Assembly: GCA_045544035.1 (NCBI GenBank)
Contig: JAZPYE010000021.1
Location: 1 to 64,000, forward strand
Source of the DNA: SIG587 sp045544035
GTDB lineage: Bacteria > Bacillota > Clostridia > Oscillospirales > Acutalibacteraceae
Length of the DNA stretch: 64,000 bases
Direction: 5' to 3'
The notes under the pieces were generated by a model. That model was not told the origin of the DNA and did no database searches. It was given only the letters and a program-made list of their open reading frames with translations. The translations under genes and the position numbers were made by a program. Below, one piece after another: positions 7,967 to 16,083 of this stretch (position 1 is the first letter of the stretch; each line of letters opens with the position of its first letter).

Positions 7967-9114
7967 AGACAAAAAAGAGTTTTCGACTCATTCCGGCATA
8001 TGTACTGCTTGCAGTTCTCTTTTTGCTTGGTGCTATGTGTATCGCCGATATTGAACGTGAATATATAGCCAATGTTCAAATGAGCGTTGCAGAGAGATAT
8101 ACTGATCAGGTGGAAACGTTTAACGAGCATAAGGTATGGGATACGCAAGGTAATGAATATGTTTTAACAGAGAAAGATAGTAGGCAAATTCAAAGACTTG
8201 ATTTCTTTGCATATATCTTTCCGCATATGGCATATATCAGTTCAACCTTCCTTGCGGGACTTGTGTACTATCGTAGGAAGTTAAAACGTCCTCTAAGTAT
8301 TCTTAAGAACGGTACAGAGAGAATTGCGAATAATGACCTGGATTTTGTAATCAAGTATGATGCTGATGATGAGTTCGGCCAACTGTGTGATGCTTTTGAA
8401 AAAATGCGCTCTTCACTTGAAGAGAACAGTAAGGAAACTTGGAGGCAGATGGAGGAAAGGAAGCGGTTGAATGCATCTTTTTCTCATGATCTGCGCACAC
8501 CCCTTACTGTACTTGAGGGACACTTGGAGATTCTGCAGAAGTACACGGATAACGGTGCTTTAAGCCGTGAGGATATCAGTGAAATATATTCGATTATGAA
8601 TATACAGGTCAAGAGATTGAGTCGGTATGTGTCCAGTATGAGTAAGCTACAGAGCCTTGAAGATATTCCAATATCACCAAGACCGACAAACAGTAATGAA
8701 CTGATTGGTACACTAAAGAATACGGCGGAGATTATATGCGTAGAGAAGAAGTTACTTTTCGAAAATGAAATAAAGTGCTCTGAACTTAATGTAGATGTTG
8801 AAATAATATTGCAGGTGTTTGAAAATCTTATGTCAAATGCTGCGCGTTATGCAAATTCCGAGATAAATGTTCGCTGTAGAACAAGTGGAAAACACCTATA
8901 TATAATTGTATCAGATGATGGGCAAGGATTTGATTCGAAAGACATTAAGATTGCAACGGACCCATTTTATACCACCGAAAAGAAATCAGAGGGTGAACAT
9001 TTTGGTTTAGGTCTTAATATTTGTAAAATTTTATGTCAACGTCACGGAGGAGATATCATTTTAAAAAACAATAAGTTGGGCGGCGCAAGTATAACTGCAC
9101 ATTTTAGTTTATGA
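7954..9114 (+). CDS. Sensor histidine kinase, VanS-like
   Basis: Partner kinase of the preceding regulator, overlapping it by 13 bases. The ATG at 7954 (MGKIKTKKSF) is preferred to the upstream in-frame ATG at 7936 because GGGGAG lies 10 bases before it. There are membrane helices at about residues 10-32 and 85-107, a HAMP-like linker (RIANNDLDF), the HisKA box with FSHDLRTPLTVLEGH, then ATPase motifs FENLMSNAARYA, SDDGQGF and FGLGLNICK. The extracytoplasmic loop is only about 50 residues, typical of VanS/BceS-sized sensors. The signal sensed is unknown. Confidence 0.85.
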   Translation: MGKIKTKKSFRLIPAYVLLAVLFLLGAMCIADIEREYIANVQMSVAERYTDQVETFNEHKVWDTQGNEYVLTEKDSRQIQRLDFFAYIFPHMAYISSTFLAGLVYYRRKLKRPLSILKNGTERIANNDLDFVIKYDADDEFGQLCDAFEKMRSSLEENSKETWRQMEERKRLNASFSHDLRTPLTVLEGHLEILQKYTDNGALSREDISEIYSIMNIQVKRLSRYVSSMSKLQSLEDIPISPRPTNSNELIGTLKNTAEIICVEKKLLFENEIKCSELNVDVEIILQVFENLMSNAARYANSEINVRCRTSGKHLYIIVSDDGQGFDSKDIKIATDPFYTTEKKSEGEHFGLGLNICKILCQRHGGDIILKNNKLGGASITAHFSL

Positions 9115-9126
9115 AAATTATTACAC

Positions 9127-9136
9127 TTTTATACTT
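9127..9136 (+). repeat. Left copy of candidate 10-bp att-like repeat
   Basis: TTTTATACTT occurs here, 12 bases after the histidine kinase gene, and again at 13714-13723 beyond the third recombinase. Both contexts are AT-rich, so chance is possible. Confidence 0.25.
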
Positions 9137-9163
9137 GACAAAACGAAAATGCTGTGATATAAT
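9135..9163 (+). promoter_or_regulatory. Strong sigma-A promoter for the recombinase leader
   Basis: TTGACA (9135-9140), a 17-base spacer, then TATAAT (9158-9163): a perfect match to the vegetative consensus. A second TTGACAAAA at 9163-9171 repeats the first -35 region. Transcription would start near 9170 and run into the leader described next. Confidence 0.85.
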
Positions 9164-9219
9164 TGACAAAAACTTAATAAAAGTATCTATTGCTTAATGA
9201 ACTATGCAAACGAGGGTAT

Positions 9220-9291
9220 ATGTTTAATTACATATTGATGGGAAGCAATGTTGTACCGTTGATAGGGGTAATTATTCATATTATCTGTTAG
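9220..9291 (+). CDS. Possible 23-residue leader peptide
   Basis: An ATG at 9220 is preceded by CGAGGG six bases upstream and opens a 23-codon frame ending in TAG. The peptide is hydrophobic in its second half (PLIGVIIHIIC). It lies inside a short RNA that runs from a perfect promoter to a strong terminator, and its stop codon directly abuts a segment able to pair with the terminator. It may be an attenuation leader peptide or a small membrane peptide. No family is recognised, and no coding proof exists beyond the SD and its position. Confidence 0.45.
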   Translation: MFNYILMGSNVVPLIGVIIHIIC

Positions 9292-9292
9292 C

Positions 9293-9347
9293 ACAAGAGC
9301 AGTAATTTTATAGGAGCACCTATCTTCGGATGGGTGCTCTTGTTTTT
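9293..9347 (+). terminator. Terminator with competing anti-terminator upstream of the recombinase genes
   Basis: An 11-bp stem closed by a UUCG tetraloop (9314-9324 with 9329-9339) is followed by TTGTTTTT. ACAAGAGCA (9293-9301) is exactly complementary to TGCTCTTGT (9335-9343), so it could open the terminator. The leader ORF stops at 9291, so a ribosome at its stop would cover this arm. Confidence 0.75.
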
Positions 9348-9425
9348 CTATAGGGGCCACGAAAGTGGAGAAGAATAAGTGATTCCATCTTTATTAAGAT
9401 ATCTTTTGGAAGGATGGAGGTATTT

Positions 9426-9620
9426 ATGCGGGTTGAAAATCCCGAAAATGAACTAGACTATTTTGCATCTTATTATATCTGTAAAGGGCTTTACCAAGAA
9501 GGCATAATTACTTTCGAGGAGTTTGACAGAATAAACCGTGCAAATGCACAGAAATTAGGAGTCGAACCGATTGTTGAATTCTCGCACATTCGTCAAAGTA
9601 TCGGCGTTTCGGTAGAATAA
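9426..9620 (+). CDS. Small SHOCT-like protein of the recombinase module
   Basis: A 64-residue acidic protein whose middle (YYICKGLYQEGIITFEEFDRINRANAQKLG) resembles the SHOCT fold: a short helix, a G-I-I-T turn, then EEF and a second helix. Start at 9426 is chosen because GGAGG lies five bases before it; the ATG at 9414 overlaps that SD. Small SHOCT-type genes often sit in front of serine recombinases in clostridial elements. It might be a recombination accessory or directionality factor, but this is inference. Confidence 0.6.
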   Translation: MRVENPENELDYFASYYICKGLYQEGIITFEEFDRINRANAQKLGVEPIVEFSHIRQSIGVSVE

Positions 9621-9649
9621 TCTTATCAAGATGAAAGAGAGGTTATTTT

Positions 9650-11197
9650 ATGGCTGATATAAGAGAAATAAGAGTAATTAAGCCGACAAAAAATAATGCT
9701 AAAGAAAAACTTCGTGTTGCCGCTTATTGCCGTGTTAGTACTGATTCAGATGATCAGATTAATTCTTTCATTGCACAGGTTAGATATTATAACGATTACA
9801 TTCGTGAACAGCCTGACATGGTTTTAGTTGACGTATATGCAGACGAAGGTATTACCGGCACCTGTATGAATAAGCGAGATGAATTCAACCGAATGATGAA
9901 GGATTGCAGAGCAGGGAAAATTGATAGGATCTTCGTGAAAAGTGTTTCGCGTTTTGCTCGTAATTCGTTGGAGTGTATTGAATCGGTTCGTGAACTAAAG
10001 AAATGTGGTACTACAATTTTCTTTGAAAATGACGGTATTGATTCAAAGACTATGAATCATGAATTGATCTTGTATATTAAAAGTGCTTTCGCCCAAGGCG
10101 AGTCAATGTCGGCTTCTAAGCGTGTTAGGCGTTCCAATCAAATGCGAATGGAAAATGGTGAGTTTACATTCGTAAATGCACCATTCGGATATAGAATGTG
10201 TGATGGTACGCTTGAGCCTGTTTGGGAAGAGGTTGCAATTGTCCGAAAAATATTCAAATACTATCTTTCCGGTATGGGTTTTGGAAAGATAGCGCAAGAA
10301 TTAAACACACAAGATGTTCCCGGAAAACCATGGGGAAGAGAGCGTGTTAGATACATTTTGTCGAATGAAAAGTACATCGGCGACACAATGCATCAGAAGA
10401 CCTTTACTCCATGTGAACTCCCTTTTAGAAATCGAAAAAATAGGGGAGAGATGGATAAGTATTATGTGTCTAATTCTCATGATGCTGTTTTGGATAAGGA
10501 CACATTTTATGCTGTTCAGGCTATGATAGAACGCAATCTAAGAAAAGAAGCTGAGAAAGCAGCACCTAAAAAGCATAAATACACAGGAATCTTTTACTGT
10601 AAAGACTGTGGATGGGCTTTCAAAAGACGTGTTCAAAACGGAATTACGTATTGGGCTTGTTCTAAAAATGGTACTGCAGGTCAAAGATGTTCTACCCACC
10701 CATTAAGTGAAGAGGTTATTGAGAGAACGTTTTGTAATATGTATAACAAGCTTAGGCAGTTCGAGGGAGAACTACTAAAAGGCACACTTAATAGATACAT
10801 CGAACTCAAAGCCGCTATTACCAAAAGCAAGTCGGAAATCTCCGAGATCGATAAGGAGATCTTGCAAGAAAGTGATACGATATCATATTTTACAAATCTT
10901 GTTCATGACCAAACAATTAGCCAAGAAGTATTTGACATAAGTGTTGCACCGTCAAAAAAGAGGATATCAGAGTTACGCGATAGACGTAAAAGGCTGATTG
11001 ATGATGATGACGATGAAAAATGCATTGATGAATTGAAAGGTGTAATTGAATTCTTAGAAAACTCTCCCAAGGCTATCATCGAATATAATCACAAATTATT
11101 TAAGGGAATTGTTGAACGTGTGGCTGTTGAGGAAAACACGTTTACCTTTGAAATCAAAAGTGGAATCTTTATAACGGAGGTGATAGCATGGAACTAA
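9650..11197 (+). CDS. Large serine recombinase 1
   Basis: Site-specific recombinase of the resolvase/invertase superfamily, 515 residues. The N-terminal catalytic domain (about 20-165) has the nucleophile region AAYCRVSTDSDDQ and the arginine-rich KSVSRFARN motif. The recombinase DNA-binding domain follows (FGYRMCDGTLEPVWEE to about 270), then a zinc ribbon (CKDCGWAFKRR...WACSKN...C) around residues 315-350 and a coiled-coil tail rich in E, K and S. All expected parts are present, so it should be catalytically competent. It overlaps the next gene by 10 bases. Confidence 0.92.
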   Translation: MADIREIRVIKPTKNNAKEKLRVAAYCRVSTDSDDQINSFIAQVRYYNDYIREQPDMVLVDVYADEGITGTCMNKRDEFNRMMKDCRAGKIDRIFVKSVSRFARNSLECIESVRELKKCGTTIFFENDGIDSKTMNHELILYIKSAFAQGESMSASKRVRRSNQMRMENGEFTFVNAPFGYRMCDGTLEPVWEEVAIVRKIFKYYLSGMGFGKIAQELNTQDVPGKPWGRERVRYILSNEKYIGDTMHQKTFTPCELPFRNRKNRGEMDKYYVSNSHDAVLDKDTFYAVQAMIERNLRKEAEKAAPKKHKYTGIFYCKDCGWAFKRRVQNGITYWACSKNGTAGQRCSTHPLSEEVIERTFCNMYNKLRQFEGELLKGTLNRYIELKAAITKSKSEISEIDKEILQESDTISYFTNLVHDQTISQEVFDISVAPSKKRISELRDRRKRLIDDDDDEKCIDELKGVIEFLENSPKAIIEYNHKLFKGIVERVAVEENTFTFEIKSGIFITEVIAWN

Positions 11198-12066
11198 GAA
11201 GAGTTTTATATGGGTATCGTAAGGACCAATTTGATTATTACATTGTTCAGGAAGAAGCTGCAATTGTCAAAAGGATCTTTAAAGAGTATTTGTCCGGAGA
11301 ATCATTGTCAGCTATTGCTAAAAGACTCACTTCGGAAAGTGTTGTGTTTTTCAAGGATAAAACACAGTGGAGCAAGAATGCAGTATGTAGAATACTGGAT
11401 AATGTTCATTATACAGGTGACGAAGATTATCCGCGTATAATCGATAAGGATACATACCAAAGAGCACTTGATTTGAGGCTCGGTAAAGGCGGAGAAAGAA
11501 CAGTGGATTCACCGGAAACGGAGTACATAAAAGAGCATACTGTTTGTTCCTGTTGCGGAAGCAGGTTTACAAGACGTGCTAAATATAAAATCCGTGAAAG
11601 ATGGCTTTGTGTTAATGGTTGCCCGTGTACCAAGGAATACCTTGATGATGCTGTTTTGTTTTCAAAGATTAAGTTGGTTTTGGATTTTGTAAAAAAAGAT
11701 CCTGGCGTGCTCATGTATGATGCAGAGGTTAAGCAATATGAGCCGACAAGGGATATTATTGCTTCTGAAAAAAGAATTAAGCAATTAATGTTTGAGTCGA
11801 GATCTATGTTTCAACCGATAAAAAAATTGATTGTAGAAACAATTAATTTGAAGTATCAAGCAATGGAATTTGATCCGACAAAAGAGAAAACAAAAGCACT
11901 CATGGAATTTTTTGAAAAATACAATAGAGAGGTAAATGGCCTAGATATAAAATTGCTTAAAAAAACAGTTTCACACATTGTAATTGATACTGAAGGCGAT
12001 GTTATATTGAAATTCATCAATGGAGTTGAATTTTCGAATAGGCAGGTGGCAAATGATGGAGAATAG
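11188..12066 (+). CDS. Recombinase-like protein without catalytic domain
   Basis: A 292-residue protein that begins directly in the recombinase DNA-binding domain (YGYRKDQFDYYIVQEEAAIVKRIFKEYLSG). It continues through the zinc ribbon (CSCCGSRFTRR...WLCVNGCPC, residues about 111-145) and a helical C-terminus. The resolvase catalytic domain with its serine, about 150 residues, is absent. The start is a good one (GGAGGTGATAGC before ATG), it overlaps both neighbours and has no stops, so it looks like a maintained gene rather than debris. It may act as a non-catalytic partner or accessory DNA-binding subunit. Confidence 0.85.
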   Translation: MELRRVLYGYRKDQFDYYIVQEEAAIVKRIFKEYLSGESLSAIAKRLTSESVVFFKDKTQWSKNAVCRILDNVHYTGDEDYPRIIDKDTYQRALDLRLGKGGERTVDSPETEYIKEHTVCSCCGSRFTRRAKYKIRERWLCVNGCPCTKEYLDDAVLFSKIKLVLDFVKKDPGVLMYDAEVKQYEPTRDIIASEKRIKQLMFESRSMFQPIKKLIVETINLKYQAMEFDPTKEKTKALMEFFEKYNREVNGLDIKLLKKTVSHIVIDTEGDVILKFINGVEFSNRQVANDGE

Positions 12067-13696
12067 AAAAAAGATTATAACAAAGATACCTGCTGACATA
12101 AGAAAAACACAGAGAGTAGAACCTGGAAGAAAACTCAAGGTCGCTGCTTATTGTAGAGTATCTACGGATGCGGACGATCAGCTTAACAGTTATTATGCAC
12201 AGATGACATATTATCGGCAGCATATTCAAAGCAATGATAAATGGCAGTTCGCCGGCATCTATGCTGATGAAGGAATTACGGGAACTCAGGTCCGTAAGCG
12301 TGACCAGTTTCTTAAAATGATTAAGGACTGCGAAAAGGGAAAAATTGATATGATCCTGACCAAGTCAGTTTCTCGTTTCGCAAGAAATATCGTTGACAGT
12401 CTATCCTTTGTACGAAAATTAAAGGCTATGGGCATAAGCATCTATTTTGAAGAACAGAATATTGATTCCTTAAAAGAAGATAGCGAAACCTATATAGGTA
12501 TTCATTCTGTTATGGCACAGAGCGAGAGTGAAAATATTAGTGCAAACGTTAAATGGGGCATTTCCAAACGTATGGAAAATGGTACGTATCGCTCTAATAT
12601 GAATATGTATGGTTACCGCAGAGATAAAATCACTAACGAGGTTAAAATAGTACCGGAAGAAGCTGAAGTAGTGAGAACAATCTTTAGATATTATTTAGAT
12701 GGGATGAGCACACATCAAATCAAAAAATATTTAGAAGATAACAATATTAAAACTTACAGCGGGCTGTCGACTTGGCAACATAGTTCAATTGTAAGTATTC
12801 TTCAGAATGAAAAGTATTGTGGCGATGTTATTTATCAAAAAACATATCACCTAGACTGTCTCTCGAAAAAAGTTAAAGTTAATAACGGCGATAGAACAAA
12901 ATATCACATAATGAACGATCATGAACCAATCGTAACACGTGATTTATTTTATGCAGTACAGGCAGAATTTGCTAAACGCAATACAAAACGTAGTGTGTCT
13001 GATAAAGCTGCAACAATAAGAGGCCGATATAGCGGAAAATATGCTTTTTCTGAACTCCTTATATGCGGAACGTGCAATGGAAGATATCGCAGGAAAACCG
13101 TTAAGAAAAATGGAGTTCCTTTCCACTATTGGCGTTGTATTAATAGACTTGATTACGCTGATAAATATTGCTCGAATTCAGTTGGACTTGAAGAAGAAGC
13201 GTTGAAAGCGGCGGTTTGCCGTGCATTATCGAGGATATTAAGACAGAGAGATGAAGGCTTTGAGGTTGTGAAGAGCAGCTTGATCTATTCAGCCTCATCA
13301 GAGAGTAAAGCTGACGATTTGTTTTTTGTGGATAAGGCAATAAGGGATGAAGAAGCCAGAATAATTGAATACGGAAAGTTAGCCATTTCATCAGAACACA
13401 AAGAAGAAGATTATAAATTGGCTATCAAAGATAGTTCTGGGAGAATCGAATCTTTGAAAATTCAAAGAGAGCAAATAGTAAGACAACTTAGTTGTAATGA
13501 TGCTGCAAAAAAAGAGATGGAACGAATTGAAAAATACTTATTAGAAAACAGGGCCGTTGTAGATACTTATAACGACTCTACCGTTCGGCGCCTGATCAGT
13601 AGCATCGAAGTTACTCCAGAGTTGGATTTAAAAATCTACATAAAAGGTGGATACGAAATCACCGAAAAATATTTACCTTTAAAAAATTCGGCGTAA
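12056..13696 (+). CDS. Large serine recombinase 3
   Basis: The 546-residue protein has catalytic motifs AAYCRVSTDADDQLNSY and TKSVSRFARN in the first 165 residues. The recombinase domain (YGYRRDKITNEVKIVPEEAEVV), a zinc ribbon (CGTCNGRYRRK...HYWRCINR...C, near residue 350) and a helical, coiled-coil C-terminus follow. The ATG at 12056 is chosen for its AGGTGG six bases upstream; it overlaps the previous gene by 11 bases. The three overlapping genes imply coordinated synthesis and possibly a mixed recombination complex. Confidence 0.92.
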   Translation: MENRKKIITKIPADIRKTQRVEPGRKLKVAAYCRVSTDADDQLNSYYAQMTYYRQHIQSNDKWQFAGIYADEGITGTQVRKRDQFLKMIKDCEKGKIDMILTKSVSRFARNIVDSLSFVRKLKAMGISIYFEEQNIDSLKEDSETYIGIHSVMAQSESENISANVKWGISKRMENGTYRSNMNMYGYRRDKITNEVKIVPEEAEVVRTIFRYYLDGMSTHQIKKYLEDNNIKTYSGLSTWQHSSIVSILQNEKYCGDVIYQKTYHLDCLSKKVKVNNGDRTKYHIMNDHEPIVTRDLFYAVQAEFAKRNTKRSVSDKAATIRGRYSGKYAFSELLICGTCNGRYRRKTVKKNGVPFHYWRCINRLDYADKYCSNSVGLEEEALKAAVCRALSRILRQRDEGFEVVKSSLIYSASSESKADDLFFVDKAIRDEEARIIEYGKLAISSEHKEEDYKLAIKDSSGRIESLKIQREQIVRQLSCNDAAKKEMERIEKYLLENRAVVDTYNDSTVRRLISSIEVTPELDLKIYIKGGYEITEKYLPLKNSA

Positions 13697-13706
13697 TAAG
13701 TTTTTG

Positions 13707-13735
13707 TTGATTTTTTTATACTTTTGTGGTATAAT
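13707..13735 (+). promoter_or_regulatory. Promoter of hppA
   Basis: TTGATT (13707-13712), 17-base spacer, TATAAT (13730-13735). It lies immediately after the recombinase module, and the right copy of the putative att repeat falls inside its spacer. Confidence 0.65.
13714..13723 (+). repeat. Right copy of candidate 10-bp att-like repeat
   Basis: TTTTATACTT, identical to 9127-9136. See the left copy for caveats. Confidence 0.25.
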
Positions 13736-13804
13736 TTGTATGTAAAGAAAAAACGAGTGGTTTTTGGCTTAAAACAGCCGATTTTACCCAGTTCTTTTTC
13801 GTAC

Positions 13805-13851
13805 AAGAGAGACAGAATTCTCTTTACCACGGTAAAGAGAATTTTTTATTT
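13805..13851 (+). terminator. Attenuator in the 5' leader of hppA
   Basis: AATTCTCTTTAC (13816-13827) and GTAAAGAGAATT (13832-13843) form a perfect 12-bp stem with a CACG loop, followed by TTTTATTT. It sits between the hppA promoter and start codon. AAGAGA (13805-13810) can pair with TCTCTT (13819-13824) inside its left arm, so it may be regulated. No riboswitch family is recognised in the 100-base leader. Confidence 0.75.
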
Positions 13852-13883
13852 AAAAGATGTTATTAAATCGGAGATGAAAAAAG

Positions 13884-15968
13884 TTGGATCAGTTATTTGT
13901 ACTAGCAATTTTTGCAGGAGCTATTCTTGCTCTTGTCTTTGCGGCTGTTACAGCAGGCAAGGTTATGCGGTATTCCGAAGGTTCAGACCTGATGAAGAAA
14001 ATTTCTTTATCTATTAGAAAAGGTGCCAACGCATATCTTAAGCGACAGTATAAAATTGTGCTAATCTTTTTCGGCGTGATGTTTGTTGTACTTAGCGTAA
14101 TGGCTTTTATGAAGTTTCTTACACCATACGTACCGTTCGCATTTGTAACCGGCGGTTTTTTCTCGGCTTTGTCCGGATTTATCGGAATGAAAATTGCAAC
14201 TTTTGCAAATGCTAGAACGGCAAATGCTTGCCAGAATAGCTTGAACCGTGGTCTGAGAGTTGCTTTTTCCGCTGGAAGCGTTATGGGCTTTTCGGTGGTA
14301 GGTCTTGGACTGCTGGATATTGCAGTTTGGTTTTTCTTGTTGCGTTTTGTGTTTAATCTAGATAACGAAGCAATCAGTAGCGCTATGTTAACCTTTGGTA
14401 TGGGCGCTTCTTCTATGGCGCTTTTTGCCAGAGTTGGCGGCGGTGTATTCACCAAAGCGGCTGATGTGGGCGCCGACCTTGTGGGCAAGGTTGAGGCAGG
14501 CATTCCTGAGGATGACCCCCGTAACCCAGCAGTTATTGCTGATAACGTGGGTGATAACGTTGGCGATGTTGCCGGTATGGGCGCTGACCTTTACGAGTCT
14601 TATGTTGGCTCAATTATTTCCGCTTCTGCGCTGGGCGTAGCTTCTCTCCATTCGGTTAAAGCGTTGATGTTGCCTATGCTGTTGGCGGCTATCGGCGTTG
14701 TTTGTTCCATATTTGGAACCTTCCTTGTAAGAACAAAAGAAGATGCTTCTCAAAAGCAACTTCTTGGCGCGCTGTCTCGTGGCACAAATTTCTCGGCTGT
14801 TCTTATCGCCATTTTATCTTTACCTCTAGTATATTTTGTTTTAGGCAAGGATAATTGGAGTGTTTATTTTTCGATTCTTGCAGGCCTTATAGCTGGTGTG
14901 CTTATAGGTCAGGCAACTGAATATTATACATCCGACTGTTATAAACCCACTAAAAATCTGGCGGCTTCCTCCGAAACCGGTACAGCAACCGTAATTATCA
15001 GTGGTTTGTCGGTTGGTATGCTTTCTACACTTTTACCTATTGTGATAGTAGCTGTGTGCGTGCTTGTTGCCTACTTCGTGTCAGGTGGCGCAAAGGATGC
15101 TTCGATGGGACTTTACGGAATATCGCTTGCCGCAGTGGGTATGTTATCTACACTTGGTATTACACTCGCTACCGACGCTTACGGTCCGGTTGCCGATAAT
15201 GCAGGCGGTATTGCTCAAATGGCAGGTCTTGATGACAAGGTAAGAGAGAGAACCGATGCGCTTGATTCTCTCGGTAACACAACAGCAGCAACCGGAAAAG
15301 GTTTTGCTATTGGCTCTGCGGCGCTTACGGCATTGGCACTGATAGCCTCTTATATTGATAAGGTAAAAACCATTGAGGGCGGCGCTGAAAAAATTGCCAA
15401 CCTTAATATTACCAACCCCACCGTTTTGGTTGGTTTGTTTATCGGCGCATGCTTGCCCTTTGTGTTTGCGGCTCTTACAATGAATTCGGTTGGCCGTGCA
15501 GCACAAAGTGTTGTTATTGAGGTTCGCAGGCAGTTCAGAGAAATTAAAGGCCTTATGGAAGGTAAAGCAGAGGCAGATTATGCAAGCTGTGTTGACCTTT
15601 GCACCAAGGCCAGTCTTCGCGAAATGGTGCTTCCGACAATTGTTGCGGTTATTGTGCCGATTATTGTTGGTTTAGTGCTTGGCTGCACAGGTGTCGTTGG
15701 TATGCTTGCGGGAGCCACTGCGTCCGGATTTTTGATGGCCATATTTATGTCAAATTCGGGCGGTGCCTGGGATAATGCTAAAAAATATATTGAAAGCGGC
15801 ACATACGGCGGCAAGGGCTCAGAAAATCATAAGGCCACTGTAGTTGGTGATACTGTTGGTGACCCGTTCAAGGATACAGCTGGTCCTGCGATAAACATTC
15901 TTATTAAATTACTTTCCATGGTTTCAATAGTGTTCGCCGCTTTGGTGACATATTATTCGGTATTATAA
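13884..15968 (+). CDS. hppA: Membrane-bound ion-pumping pyrophosphatase
   Basis: Integral membrane enzyme that couples hydrolysis of pyrophosphate to export of H+ or Na+. The 694-residue protein has about 15-16 hydrophobic segments and the signature pyrophosphate site, DVGADLVGKVEAGIPEDDPRN followed by DNVGDNVGDVAGMGADL. GNTTAATGKGFAIG has alanine at the position that distinguishes K+-dependent from K+-independent (lysine) enzymes, so it is probably K+-dependent; which ion it pumps I cannot decide. The start is TTG at 13884, eight bases after GGAGATG; the nearby ATG at 13874 is in another frame. Confidence 0.95.
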   Translation: MDQLFVLAIFAGAILALVFAAVTAGKVMRYSEGSDLMKKISLSIRKGANAYLKRQYKIVLIFFGVMFVVLSVMAFMKFLTPYVPFAFVTGGFFSALSGFIGMKIATFANARTANACQNSLNRGLRVAFSAGSVMGFSVVGLGLLDIAVWFFLLRFVFNLDNEAISSAMLTFGMGASSMALFARVGGGVFTKAADVGADLVGKVEAGIPEDDPRNPAVIADNVGDNVGDVAGMGADLYESYVGSIISASALGVASLHSVKALMLPMLLAAIGVVCSIFGTFLVRTKEDASQKQLLGALSRGTNFSAVLIAILSLPLVYFVLGKDNWSVYFSILAGLIAGVLIGQATEYYTSDCYKPTKNLAASSETGTATVIISGLSVGMLSTLLPIVIVAVCVLVAYFVSGGAKDASMGLYGISLAAVGMLSTLGITLATDAYGPVADNAGGIAQMAGLDDKVRERTDALDSLGNTTAATGKGFAIGSAALTALALIASYIDKVKTIEGGAEKIANLNITNPTVLVGLFIGACLPFVFAALTMNSVGRAAQSVVIEVRRQFREIKGLMEGKAEADYASCVDLCTKASLREMVLPTIVAVIVPIIVGLVLGCTGVVGMLAGATASGFLMAIFMSNSGGAWDNAKKYIESGTYGGKGSENHKATVVGDTVGDPFKDTAGPAINILIKLLSMVSIVFAALVTYYSVL

Positions 15969-15986
15969 TTGTCGATACTTTTTACC

Positions 15987-16018
15987 AAAAAAAGCAAGCC
16001 CTAAGGCTTGCTTTTTTA
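15987..16018 (+). terminator. Rho-independent terminator after hppA
   Basis: AAAAAGCAAGCC (15989-16000), CTAA loop, GGCTTGCTTTTT (16005-16016). Confidence 0.9.
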
Positions 16019-16083
16019 GTATATATAAAATATACTAACTCTATATACAAAATATTTTTTAATGATTTGGTGGGGGTGAAAAT

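Larger units (their letters stand above)
9127..13723 (+). mobile_element. Serine-recombinase integrase module, possible element or remnant
   Basis: A SHOCT-like small gene and three overlapping large serine recombinase genes sit between a two-component system and the housekeeping gene hppA. No conjugation, phage or clear cargo gene is present, so this is either an integrase-only remnant or the end of a small element reaching left to about 7165. The limits given are those of a 10-base direct repeat (9127-9136 and 13714-13723) and are tentative. Confidence 0.45.

Noticed and set aside
9196..9240. Alternative 13-codon ORF starting at the ATG near 9197
   Set aside because: It lacks a ribosome-binding site, whereas the ATG at 9220 has GAGGG at good distance. 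The overlap is noted but not annotated.
13724..14017. 97-codon frame over the hppA leader and start
   Set aside because: It runs through the attenuator and into hppA in another frame, without an SD. hppA itself starts at TTG 13884.
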